Positions 7,752 to 15,530 of a DNA stretch of 64,000 nt are shown here, in pieces; the stretch's first letter is position 1, and every line of letters begins with the position of its first letter. Below the pieces are notes generated by a model. That model saw only the letters and a program-made list of their open reading frames with translations, did not search any database and was not told where the DNA came from. The position numbers were made by a program, and so were the translations under genes. This DNA comes from Kiloniellaceae bacterium (GTDB taxonomy: Bacteria > Pseudomonadota > Alphaproteobacteria > Kiloniellales > J153): NCBI GenBank assembly GCA_021776175.1, contig JAJFGJ010000006.1, positions 124,001-188,000 on the forward strand. Reading direction: 5' to 3'.

Positions 7752-8857
7752 GTCAGCGCGGCAAGAATCGCTTCCGTCATCTCATCGCCGGATGCTGTAC
7801 CGCCGAGATCGCGCGTTAGCACGTTTTCACGCAGCACGGACTCTATGGCGTTCTCTATGCGCCTAGCCAGATCGGGGCGGCCGAAAGAAGTGTCCAGCAT
7901 CATGGCCACGCTCAGTATAGCGGCCATGGGATTGGCGATATTCCGCCCGGCGATGTCGGGCGCCGAACCGTGCACCGGTTCATAAAGCGCCAGCCGCTTG
8001 CCACCGGCCTTGGCGGGGCCAAATGAAGCCGACGGCAACATGCCGAGGGAGCCGGCGATCGCGGCCGCGCAATCCGACAACAGATCGCCGAACAGGTTGT
8101 CGGCGACGATAACGTCGAAGCGGCGCGGGTTGGTTACCAACTGAAACAGGCAATTGTCGGCATAGAGGTGTTCCAACGTGAGGTCCGGATAGTCACGGGC
8201 CGCGGCCGCGCTGGCGACACGCCGCCACAGCACACCGGTTTCCATGACATTGGCCTTGTCCACGGACGTCAAGAGGCCTTGGCGCCGCGACGCCAAGGCC
8301 ATGGCGAAGGAAGCGATCCTCTCGATTTCGCTCTCGGTGTAGACTTGGGTATCGACGGCGCGGGTTTCGCCTCGGTGGGTCGCGATGCCACGCGGTTCGC
8401 CGAAATAGACGCCGCCGGTCAGTTCACGCACGATGATCAGATCCGCGCCCTCGATGCGTTCGGGAACGAACGGCGTCAAATGCGCAAGACCCGGCCAGGC
8501 GCGTACCGGCCGGACATTGGCATAAAGATCCAGCTCTTTTCGCAGCCGGGACAGGCCGCTTCGCGCCGTCGGGCCGCCCTCGATTTCAAGATCGTCCCAG
8601 GCGGGACCGCCCTCGGCGCCAAACAGGATGGCATGAGCGTTACGCGCCGCCTCAAGCGTGTCGTCGCGCAGGAACTCACCGTGCCGGTCGTAACAAGCGC
8701 CACCGGCCAGATCGTGAGTCAGGTGAATGTTGAGTCCCGCCCTCTCGGCGAGGTGTTCCAGGATTCGAAGCGCACCCTGGGTAACTTCCGGCCCAATGCC
8801 GTCGCCGGCGAGTACCAGGACATGACGGGGTCCCGCCTCTCCTTTACTTTCGCCCAT
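7748..8857 (-). CDS. Isocitrate/isopropylmalate dehydrogenase family protein (LeuB-like)
   Basis: A 369-residue NAD-dependent beta-decarboxylating dehydrogenase. It opens with VLVLAGDGIGPEVTQGALRI, has the substrate-binding arginines around SGLSRLRKELDLYANVRPV, the SVDKANVMETGVLWRR segment, the metal-binding DVIVADNLFGDLLSD, and the NAD site LYEPVHGSAPDIAGRNIANP. Enzymes of this family oxidise and decarboxylate (2R,3S)-hydroxy acids such as isopropylmalate, tartrate or malate. It could be the biosynthetic LeuB, but no leuC/leuD is near and it is translationally coupled to a dioxygenase (TAATG, 1-bp overlap) and a hydrolase. I therefore favour a catabolic substrate produced by the dioxygenase; that is inference. 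Confidence 0.85.
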   Translation of the reverse strand: MGESKGEAGPRHVLVLAGDGIGPEVTQGALRILEHLAERAGLNIHLTHDLAGGACYDRHGEFLRDDTLEAARNAHAILFGAEGGPAWDDLEIEGGPTARSGLSRLRKELDLYANVRPVRAWPGLAHLTPFVPERIEGADLIIVRELTGGVYFGEPRGIATHRGETRAVDTQVYTESEIERIASFAMALASRRQGLLTSVDKANVMETGVLWRRVASAAAARDYPDLTLEHLYADNCLFQLVTNPRRFDVIVADNLFGDLLSDCAAAIAGSLGMLPSASFGPAKAGGKRLALYEPVHGSAPDIAGRNIANPMAAILSVAMMLDTSFGRPDLARRIENAIESVLRENVLTRDLGGTASGDEMTEAILAALT

Positions 8858-10047
8858 TACGGCGCCGCGCCGGCGGACAGCCGCATCCAGGCATCGTCGC
8901 GTCCTCGCGCCCGGTACATGACGCGCAGTTTTGAATGGAACTCGTCAAGATCAACGTGACAGCTTCGGATATGACGGGTGCCCCGTCCGGGATCGAAGGC
9001 GGTCCGGCCATGCAACAGCCGCTGGTTGTTGAAAACCAGCATCTCGCCCGATCGCAGCTTCACCGTGATCATCCCTTCGCCGTCATAGAGAATGGACAGA
9101 AACGCCCGCAGGCTGTCGTAGACGGGTTCGACCTGATCCGGCGGTACGTCGAGCGGCGCCATGCCCCGGTCGAGAATCCGGATACCGCTGACCCGGCCAT
9201 CCCGTTCGGTCCGGATCACCGGCGCCGCCATATGGAATGAGCGGCCTTCCCTCAGGGTGCGATGGAACCCGATGGGTACCCTGGTGAGCATATCGAAGGC
9301 ATCGGGATCGCGGCGGCGCAAAAGCTCGGCGGCGTGCAGACCGTCAACCAGGGTCGAAGCGCCGCCATCCTCGCTCTGCGCCAGCACATGGAAAAAGGTG
9401 ATGCTGGGCGGGTCGTGCCGGTAGGGTTCGTCGGTGTGGGGATCGAGCGCCACCGTCATGTCGGCGACAATCTCGGGATCCGGTTTCGATTGCAATTCGT
9501 AGATGCCGTAGTTGGTCATGCGCAGCGCCCCGACCAATCCAGCGATCGCCGGTGTTTCTTCCTTCGAGGGCGGCACGCCGCGAAGGATCGCGAAGCCGAC
9601 ATCGCGCAGGGTTTCGAGGAACGCCAAGTGCCGGTCCCCGTCGTCTCTCAACTCCGGATAAGACATGTACGGCAGCCGCGCCGCCATGTCGGCGCCCCAC
9701 AGGGTAGGCTTGAACCTTCGCCGCTCTCTTTCTTTCGGCGACAGGCAGTGATTGCGGAGCCAGGCGGGATCGAAACGCGAAACATGATTCGGATTATCGA
9801 TCCATCCGATTTCGATACTGCCGTCCCCGGTCACCCGCGCGCCGCTCACCGCCGGACGGCGGGGATAGTCGGTAAGGCGCACATGGCGGACCGCCGACTC
9901 CGTGTCGCCGCACATACCGCAGGAACAAGCGTTCAACAGCCACAACGGCGGGAAACGGCTCTCGTGGCCGTCGGCCCAGCGGATAGTGAGTGGCTGGTCC
10001 GCTTTGGCATCGACGGCATCGATGCGGTGGCGGGTGGGTAAGGACAT
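8857..10047 (-). CDS. Gamma-butyrobetaine-hydroxylase-like 2-oxoglutarate dioxygenase
   Basis: A 396-residue protein with the two-part GBBH layout. The N-terminal DUF971-type domain carries a zinc site: C41-S-C43-G-M-C46 and H100 in AWLRNHC. The TauD-type catalytic domain has the iron ligands H204-x-D206 (DPHTDEPYRHDPP) and H346 (RLLHGRTAF), and the 2-oxoglutarate Arg at R358. Such enzymes hydroxylate trimethylammonium acids (gamma-butyrobetaine, trimethyllysine) or related substrates using Fe(II), O2 and 2-oxoglutarate. It is the first gene of the minus-strand operon and is divergent from a LysR regulator, so it is probably substrate-induced. The exact substrate is unknown. Confidence 0.87.
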   Translation of the reverse strand: MSLPTRHRIDAVDAKADQPLTIRWADGHESRFPPLWLLNACSCGMCGDTESAVRHVRLTDYPRRPAVSGARVTGDGSIEIGWIDNPNHVSRFDPAWLRNHCLSPKERERRRFKPTLWGADMAARLPYMSYPELRDDGDRHLAFLETLRDVGFAILRGVPPSKEETPAIAGLVGALRMTNYGIYELQSKPDPEIVADMTVALDPHTDEPYRHDPPSITFFHVLAQSEDGGASTLVDGLHAAELLRRRDPDAFDMLTRVPIGFHRTLREGRSFHMAAPVIRTERDGRVSGIRILDRGMAPLDVPPDQVEPVYDSLRAFLSILYDGEGMITVKLRSGEMLVFNNQRLLHGRTAFDPGRGTRHIRSCHVDLDEFHSKLRVMYRARGRDDAWMRLSAGAAP

Positions 10048-10073
10048 GGCGTGCGTTCTTTCATCTCATTCAA

Positions 10074-10086
10074 GATAGAATCTATC
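10074..10086. promoter_or_regulatory. Palindrome in dioxygenase/LysR intergenic region
   Basis: GATAGA-A-TCTATC, a perfect 6-bp dyad with one central base, 27 bp upstream of the dioxygenase start and 90 bp upstream of the LysR start. Dyads in a divergent LysR promoter are typical binding sites, so this is a candidate operator. It does not show the T-N11-A core clearly, hence only moderate confidence. Confidence 0.45.
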
Positions 10087-10175
10087 GCTCCGCCAAAGCA
10101 TCCACTTCGCCGCACCGATTGACAAACGAGAAGCACCCCCTCACAAGTTAGTTGAACTCAATCGTGCGAGGAACC

Positions 10176-11057
10176 GTGAGCGAACCCCTAAATCGCGAGG
10201 AACTATCGGCGCTCCGCGTCTTCGCGGCGGCGGCGCGGCTTGGCAGCTTCAAACGCGCGGCCGAGCATCTCTGCGTCACGCCGTCGGCGGTCAGCCACAA
10301 GATCAAGGAACTGGAGACCAGGTGCGGGGGCGCGCTTTTTAACCGCGGCGTTCGCCGTGTCACGCTGACGGCCGAGGGAAAGGATCTGGCCCAGGCCGCG
10401 TCGAAAGCCTTTGGCCAACTCGGCGAGGCGGTCGAGCGCATCCGGGGAAGTAGCGGTTCGGAGCCGGTTCGGATTTCCGTCGGGGCGTATTTCTCGGCGC
10501 GCTGGTTGATGCCGCGATTGATGTCCTTTCGGGCAAGCTATCCCGATGTCGATATCGACTTTCGCCACCAGGCGGGCTTTCCGGATTTGCGCGAACTCGA
10601 CCTCGCCATCATCTTTGGGCCCGGCACCTGGCGCGGCGTGAACAAGCGCCGATTGATCGACTGCCGGATGACGGCACTGGGGCGCCCAGACTTGGCGCCG
10701 GCGCGGCCTTGCGGCGATCTCTCCATCTTCGCGCGCACACCCCTGATCCACTACCGCTCACGCACCGCCTGGCGCGATTGGCTGACCGAGGCCGGGGCGC
10801 CGCCGGACTTGGCGTCGCGGGGCCCCGTCTACGACGAACCCAATATCACGATCGAAGCAGCGGTCAGCGGCCAGGGATTGATCATCGGCTATCTGCCGGT
10901 CGGCGCCGCGGAAATCGACTCGAAACGCCTGGCCCCCGTCCATCCCCTCGAGGCCGCTTCGCGCGACGCCTATTGGCTGGTGACCCGCAAGGGCCAACCA
11001 CCCGGAAAAGCCGCTGCCCTATTCACCGATTGGCTGATCGCGCAAGCAGACGAATAA
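10176..11057 (+). CDS. LysR family transcriptional regulator (GcvA/AmpR-like)
   Basis: A 293-residue regulator. GTG 10176 is preferred because GAGGA lies close upstream; TTG 10152 would add eight residues without a Shine-Dalgarno. The winged helix-turn-helix reads ALRVFAAAARLGSFKRAAEH and LCVTPSAVSHKIKELE (residues 12-46). The effector domain begins near VRISVGAYFSARWLMPRL, and the DLAIIFGPGTW stretch fits the GcvA/AmpR group. It is transcribed away from the dioxygenase operon across about 130 bp, the usual arrangement for a LysR activator of that operon. The inducer is probably the operon's substrate or an intermediate. Confidence 0.88.
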   Translation: MSEPLNREELSALRVFAAAARLGSFKRAAEHLCVTPSAVSHKIKELETRCGGALFNRGVRRVTLTAEGKDLAQAASKAFGQLGEAVERIRGSSGSEPVRISVGAYFSARWLMPRLMSFRASYPDVDIDFRHQAGFPDLRELDLAIIFGPGTWRGVNKRRLIDCRMTALGRPDLAPARPCGDLSIFARTPLIHYRSRTAWRDWLTEAGAPPDLASRGPVYDEPNITIEAAVSGQGLIIGYLPVGAAEIDSKRLAPVHPLEAASRDAYWLVTRKGQPPGKAAALFTDWLIAQADE

Positions 11058-11097
11058 GGTTACTCAGACGATAGCCGGAATCGCTCAGCCGCCCCGC

Positions 11098-13530
11098 TCA
11101 ATACAAGCCGCTGGTGCCGCTGGGCGCTTCGCCGGACAGGGGATTGTAGCCGCCGTCGATGACGAGCTGCTCGCCGCTGGGCACGGTGCCGGGCTTGAAG
11201 GCTTCCAGGATCACCCTCTTGTCGCCGGGCCGGGCCAGACGTCCGGTATCCACGTTAAGGCGGACTAAACGCAAACCCTCGGGGATACGGAAGGGTATGG
11301 CGGGCTTGTTCTCCAAGGCGCCGGCCATGAAGTCGCGGAATATCGGCGCCGATACCGAGGAACCGGTCTCCTTGCGGCCGAGGCCGATCGGATTATCGAA
11401 GGCGGCGAAAACCCCGACCGCCAAGTCGGGCGAGAAGCCCATGAACCAGGTATCGGTACTGCTGTTGGTGGTGCCGGTCTTGCCGGCCAAGGGCTTACCG
11501 ACGGAGCGGATGCGGCGCCCGGTGCCCCGCTGGACCACACCCTCCAGCATGGACACGACTTGATAGGTGCTGCCCGGATCGGCCAGCTGTTCCCGCTCGT
11601 CGGGCAAGTCCGGCGCCTCCTGACCGGCCCAGGACGCCGGCAGGCAGTCGGGACAGGCCCGCTTGTCGTGACGAAACACGGTTTTCCCAAGCCGGTCCTG
11701 AATGCGGTCGATCATGGTCGGTTCGATCCGCTTGCCGCCGTTGACCAGCATGGCATAGGCGCTGGTCAGCCTCAGTAAGGTCGTCTCCCCCGCGCCCAGG
11801 GCCATGGAGAGCAGCGGCGGCATGTCCTCGACCACGCCAAAGCGCACGGCATAATCGATGATTTTCTCCATCCCGATGGTTTGCGCCAGACGCACGGTCA
11901 TGAGGTTGCGCGAACGTTCGATACCGATCCGCATGGGCGTCGGACCGTAGAATTTATTGGAGTAGTTGGCCGGCTTCCACTTGCCCTGCCCGGCACCTTG
12001 ATCGATCACGAAGGGCGCGTCGAGAATGATGGTGGCGGGGGTATAACCGCTGTCGAGGCCGGCCAGGTAGACGAAGGGCTTGAACGCCGAACCGGGCTGC
12101 CGCCATGCCTGGGTCGCCCGGTTGAACTGGCTCTGCTCGTAAGAGAACCCACCGCTCATGGCGAGAATCCGCCCGGTGTGCGGGTCGAGCGCGACCAAGC
12201 CGCCGTTAATGCCAGGAATTTGACGAAGCCCGTAAGCATTTGGCTCGTAAGGTTTATTCTTGCCGGAGCTGGTGACCGGTTCGACCATGACCACATCGCC
12301 CGGCGCCAGGACGTCGCCCGGCGCCTTGGGTTTCTTGCCGACCTTCTGGCCTTTCAGCCACGGCCGCGCCCAGGTCAGCTCGGCCATGGGAATATGGCCT
12401 TGGCCGCCATCGGCGAGGGCGATCACGGCCCGGGAGGCATCGAGCGAAAGCACGGCCGCCAGGGACCAGGGCGACATCCCGCCCGGCGGCTCGACCGCGG
12501 CCAAGGCCTCGCGCAATACCTCCGGCCCGCCCTCCAGAACGGAGGGGTCCAGGGCCGTCACGGGACCGCGCCAGCCATGACGCCGGTCATAGGCGACCAA
12601 GCCGTCGCGCAATACCCGCTCGGCGATCTTTTGCAGGCGGGGGTCCAGGGTCGTGCGCACCGACAATCCGCCTTGATACAAGGCGGCATCGCCATAAGCC
12701 CGCGCCAGTTCACGGCGCACCTCCTCGACGAAATAGTCGGCTTGCACGATCTCCGTCGGGTCGCTCTGGTGGACCGCAAGGGGATTCGCCCAGGCCTCCT
12801 CGGCGTCTTGCGTCGAGATGCGGCCGTCATTCAACATCCGCCCGATGACCCAGTTTCGCCGCGCGAGCGCCGCCTCGGAGCGCCGGATCGGGTGATAGTT
12901 GTTCGGCGCCTTGGGCAAGGCGGCCAGGAACGCGGCCTCGGCCACGGTCAGCTCGTCGAGCGACTTGTTGAAATAATTCAGCGCCGCCGCCGCCACGCCA
13001 TAGGATCCGAAGCCCAAATAGATCTCGTTCAGATAGAGATCGAGAATCCGTTCCTTGGTGAAGGCGCGCTCTATGCGCAGAGAAAGAATCGCTTCCTTGA
13101 TCTTGCGCGCGATCGAGACTTCGTTGGTCAGAAGAAAGTTCTTGGCCACCTGTTGGGTAATGGTCGAAGCCCCAACCGGCCTGCGCGACTTACCCAGATT
13201 GGCCAAGTTGGTCACCACGGCGCGCACGATGGAGATTGGGTCGATACCCGCGTGGTGGTAGAAGTTCTTGTCCTCGGCCGAGAGAAAGGCGTTAACGACC
13301 CGCAGCGGGATCGCCTGGATCGGCACATAGACACGCTTTTCCGTCGCATACTCGGTCAGGAGGCGTCCATCCCCGGCATGCACGCGCGTGACCGTCGGCG
13401 GGTCGTAGTCGGCCAACTGGGTATAATCGGGAAGATCGCGGCCGTAGTAATAAAAGACGTACAACACGCCCGCGCCGCCCAAGAGGCCCAGAATCACGAC
13501 AAGACCGAATATGGAAGCCAGAATTCTCAG
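11098..13530 (-). CDS. mrcA: Penicillin-binding protein 1A
   Basis: Class A bifunctional peptidoglycan synthase, 810 residues from a CTG at 13530, or 799 from GTG 13497. One N-terminal transmembrane helix (ILGLLGGAGVLYVFYYYGR) is followed by the glycosyltransferase domain (FLSAEDKNFYHHAGID, GASTITQQVAKNFLL, EIYLGFGSYGVAAAA). The transpeptidase domain has the active Ser in GSAFKPFVYL, an SRN motif (IERSRNLMTVR) and KTGTT. It polymerises and cross-links glycan at the inner membrane's outer face. The start is unusual: GGAGG is perfectly spaced for the CTG, while the ATG at 13535 leads straight to a stop. The amidase gene lies upstream on the same strand. Identity is sure, the start is not. Confidence 0.94.
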   Translation of the reverse strand: MRILASIFGLVVILGLLGGAGVLYVFYYYGRDLPDYTQLADYDPPTVTRVHAGDGRLLTEYATEKRVYVPIQAIPLRVVNAFLSAEDKNFYHHAGIDPISIVRAVVTNLANLGKSRRPVGASTITQQVAKNFLLTNEVSIARKIKEAILSLRIERAFTKERILDLYLNEIYLGFGSYGVAAAALNYFNKSLDELTVAEAAFLAALPKAPNNYHPIRRSEAALARRNWVIGRMLNDGRISTQDAEEAWANPLAVHQSDPTEIVQADYFVEEVRRELARAYGDAALYQGGLSVRTTLDPRLQKIAERVLRDGLVAYDRRHGWRGPVTALDPSVLEGGPEVLREALAAVEPPGGMSPWSLAAVLSLDASRAVIALADGGQGHIPMAELTWARPWLKGQKVGKKPKAPGDVLAPGDVVMVEPVTSSGKNKPYEPNAYGLRQIPGINGGLVALDPHTGRILAMSGGFSYEQSQFNRATQAWRQPGSAFKPFVYLAGLDSGYTPATIILDAPFVIDQGAGQGKWKPANYSNKFYGPTPMRIGIERSRNLMTVRLAQTIGMEKIIDYAVRFGVVEDMPPLLSMALGAGETTLLRLTSAYAMLVNGGKRIEPTMIDRIQDRLGKTVFRHDKRACPDCLPASWAGQEAPDLPDEREQLADPGSTYQVVSMLEGVVQRGTGRRIRSVGKPLAGKTGTTNSSTDTWFMGFSPDLAVGVFAAFDNPIGLGRKETGSSVSAPIFRDFMAGALENKPAIPFRIPEGLRLVRLNVDTGRLARPGDKRVILEAFKPGTVPSGEQLVIDGGYNPLSGEAPSGTSGLY

Positions 13531-13709
13531 AGCATCCTCCGTTTGGGTTAGGGCCCTATATAAACCAGATCGAACCTCGCTGACCGGGCGCGCCAGGGTC
13601 GGCAGGCTACGCGCGCACTCATTACTTTTTGGTAACCATATTTGATAATCCGGATGTGCTGGCGCTGAACTTTAGCAAGTCTGGCGTGTATCGCATCAAT
13701 GTGGCGAGG

Positions 13710-14897
13710 TCATGTCTTATTCAAAGCCTTCTGCCAAGAAAAATACTCGTCAATCGCCCGCAAGGTGGCTCCAACGATGGTCTGCCGGTGCTTTGGCGTG
13801 CGCAACAGGCGCTCTTCTTTCCGATTGGACAGATAGCCGACCTCGACCAGGACCGAGGGCACAACCGGCGACTTCAGAACCGCGAATCCGGCGAATCGAT
13901 GGGTATTGCGCAGCAATCGCGTGACCTTGCCCAGGTCCTTGACCAGCATGTTGGCGAAGCGCTTGGAAAGGTTCATGGTTTCGCGTTGGACCAGGTCCCG
14001 CAAGATATCGACCACCACCTCGGGCTGGCCGGTCAGGTCGATGCCGGCCACGATATCGGCCTTGTTTTCCTTAGCGGCGAGGGATTTCGCCTCCGCGTCC
14101 GAAGCGCTTTCCGAAAGGGTGTAGACCGAGGCGCCACGAATTTTATGGGAGTCGTGGTTGTTGGCGTGGACCGAAACGAACAAGGCGGCGCCATGGCGCT
14201 GCGCGATTTCCCTGCGTCCGCGAAGGCTAACGAATATATCCTTGGTGCGGGTCATGACCACGCGGTATTGCCCGGTCGCGGTCAAGCGCCGCCGCAGCTC
14301 CAGGGCGTATTTCAGCGCGATATCTTTCTCGTTGGCGCCCGATATGCTGCGCGCGCCGGGATCGACGCCGCCATGGCCGGGGTCGATCACGATGACCGGC
14401 CGGTCGTCGGTCCTGGGCTTTGGGGGCGCCAGCACGACGGCGCGCGGCGGCGCCAGCGGCGGCGACGACAAGAGGGGTGCACGACGCCTCCCGGCGAAAA
14501 AGGCCTTGCGGCTAATCGGCTCGATATCGAGAACGAAGCGGTGCGGATACTTGCCCTTCGGCGGCAGAACAAAAAGCTTCTTGATGCGGACCGGTTCCCG
14601 CATATCCAGGACCACGCGGCTGGTGCCGGGGGCGAAGAGCCCAAATCTCATGGCGGCGATCAAGCCGCCGCCGGGCATGTCAACGCCGGGCCGCCACTCC
14701 AACTCCGGCAGGTCGATAACCACACGGAACGGGTCGGGCAAGGTGAAGACCCGGTAGCGGGGCGCCTCCGTCAGTTCCATGACAAAGCGAATCTTGTCCG
14801 GGTGCTCGCCCACCCGGACGCCGGTCACCGAGGGTTGCCCCCATGCGGAGGACAGCATGAATACCCAAAGGCAGCAGGTCAAAGCGGCGCGGAACAA
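13710..14897 (-). CDS. amiC: N-acetylmuramoyl-L-alanine amidase (AMIN + Amidase_3)
   Basis: A 395-residue periplasmic amidase that removes peptide stems from glycan strands at division. Residues 1-20 are a signal peptide (TCCLWVFMLSSAWGQ). An AMIN domain follows (VTGVRVGEHPDKIRFVMEL, FRVVIDLPELEWRP), then a Pro-rich linker, then the zinc amidase domain with VIVIDPGHGGVDPGARS, FVSVHANNHDSHKIRG and PSVLVEVGYLSNRKEE. The His of DPGHGG, the Glu in the segment before KDIALK and the His of SVHAN are the expected zinc ligands. Full length. It lies upstream of the PBP1A gene on the same strand with a gap of about 180 bp. Confidence 0.94.
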   Translation of the reverse strand: MFRAALTCCLWVFMLSSAWGQPSVTGVRVGEHPDKIRFVMELTEAPRYRVFTLPDPFRVVIDLPELEWRPGVDMPGGGLIAAMRFGLFAPGTSRVVLDMREPVRIKKLFVLPPKGKYPHRFVLDIEPISRKAFFAGRRRAPLLSSPPLAPPRAVVLAPPKPRTDDRPVIVIDPGHGGVDPGARSISGANEKDIALKYALELRRRLTATGQYRVVMTRTKDIFVSLRGRREIAQRHGAALFVSVHANNHDSHKIRGASVYTLSESASDAEAKSLAAKENKADIVAGIDLTGQPEVVVDILRDLVQRETMNLSKRFANMLVKDLGKVTRLLRNTHRFAGFAVLKSPVVPSVLVEVGYLSNRKEERLLRTPKHRQTIVGATLRAIDEYFSWQKALNKT

Positions 14898-15370
14898 GGG
14901 TAAAAACGCTCCGTTGTCATGTTAAGCCAGAGGGTGCTTCCACATAAATACACGGCCCTTACGGCACAAGCCGGATATTCTTTTCGCGGATTCTTGAGAA
15001 AATATAAAGAGCCTCGGCCATGGCCCGCCATGCATTGTCATGATCGATAATCGAGTGTAGAACCAGCCACGCCAAGCTGATAATATCGCAAGGCGAATCG
15101 CTCAGCGACCGGGCCTAGGCCGTAATGGCCTTGGATATCGGGGGGACGTTAAGATCGGGCTGGGCGGTCTTGCCGGTTTCTTCCGCGAGAGACAGGCAAA
15201 GTTTTCCAGGCGTCGGTGCGACCGATTTCGGCCGGCGTCGCGTCGCTTGGCCGTCCCGGACCTTTGGGAGTGGGCCGGACTACGCAATTCATCGCCGGCC
15301 GGAGCCCGAGGCCCAGGCCGGTACCGCAATGTGCGCGGCGCCACCGGATACTGGCGGCGAACAGCGCATA
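14898..15370. other. Divergent amiC/rne intergenic region and rne leader
   Basis: With the repeats that follow, 633 bp separate amiC and rne, both transcribed outward. I see no tRNA or credible gene. The part next to amiC is moderately AT-rich and should hold its promoter. The rest probably forms a long 5' leader for rne; RNase E genes in other bacteria use such leaders for feedback cleavage, which is an inference here. Confidence 0.4.
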
Positions 15371-15445
15371 ACGGGCACTAGAGACACGGGCGCTGGAGAC
15401 ATAGGCGCTTGAAACACGGACGCTTGAAACATGGACGCTCGACAT
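15371..15445 (+). repeat. Five 15-bp tandem repeats in rne leader
   Basis: Five consecutive 15-bp units in register at 15371, 15386, 15401, 15416 and 15431. The common form is roughly ACGGGCGCTTGAAAC; units differ by one to five bases. The array ends 85 bp before the rne ATG, within the expected 5' untranslated region. The repeat length is a multiple of three but the array is not in a coding frame of rne. It may arise by slippage and could supply repeated RNA stems or protein-binding sites. Confidence 0.85.
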
Positions 15446-15530
15446 AAGATCGAACGTTTTTCTGAGAATATCGCGCCGCGCACCGCCCACTTGGCCGGTG
15501 TCGCCGGGCGCGTTCTGGAGTCTTCCTTGA

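Noticed and set aside
11881..13551. 556-codon plus-strand open frame opposite PBP1A
   Set aside because: Complementary to a clear PBP1A with all catalytic motifs; no domain and no start context.
13629..14903. 424-codon plus-strand open frame opposite amiC
   Set aside because: Antisense to the amidase; composition typical of a shadow frame.
15371..15445. Tandem repeats considered as a CRISPR array
   Set aside because: Units abut without spacers and are 15 bp; no cas genes are present.
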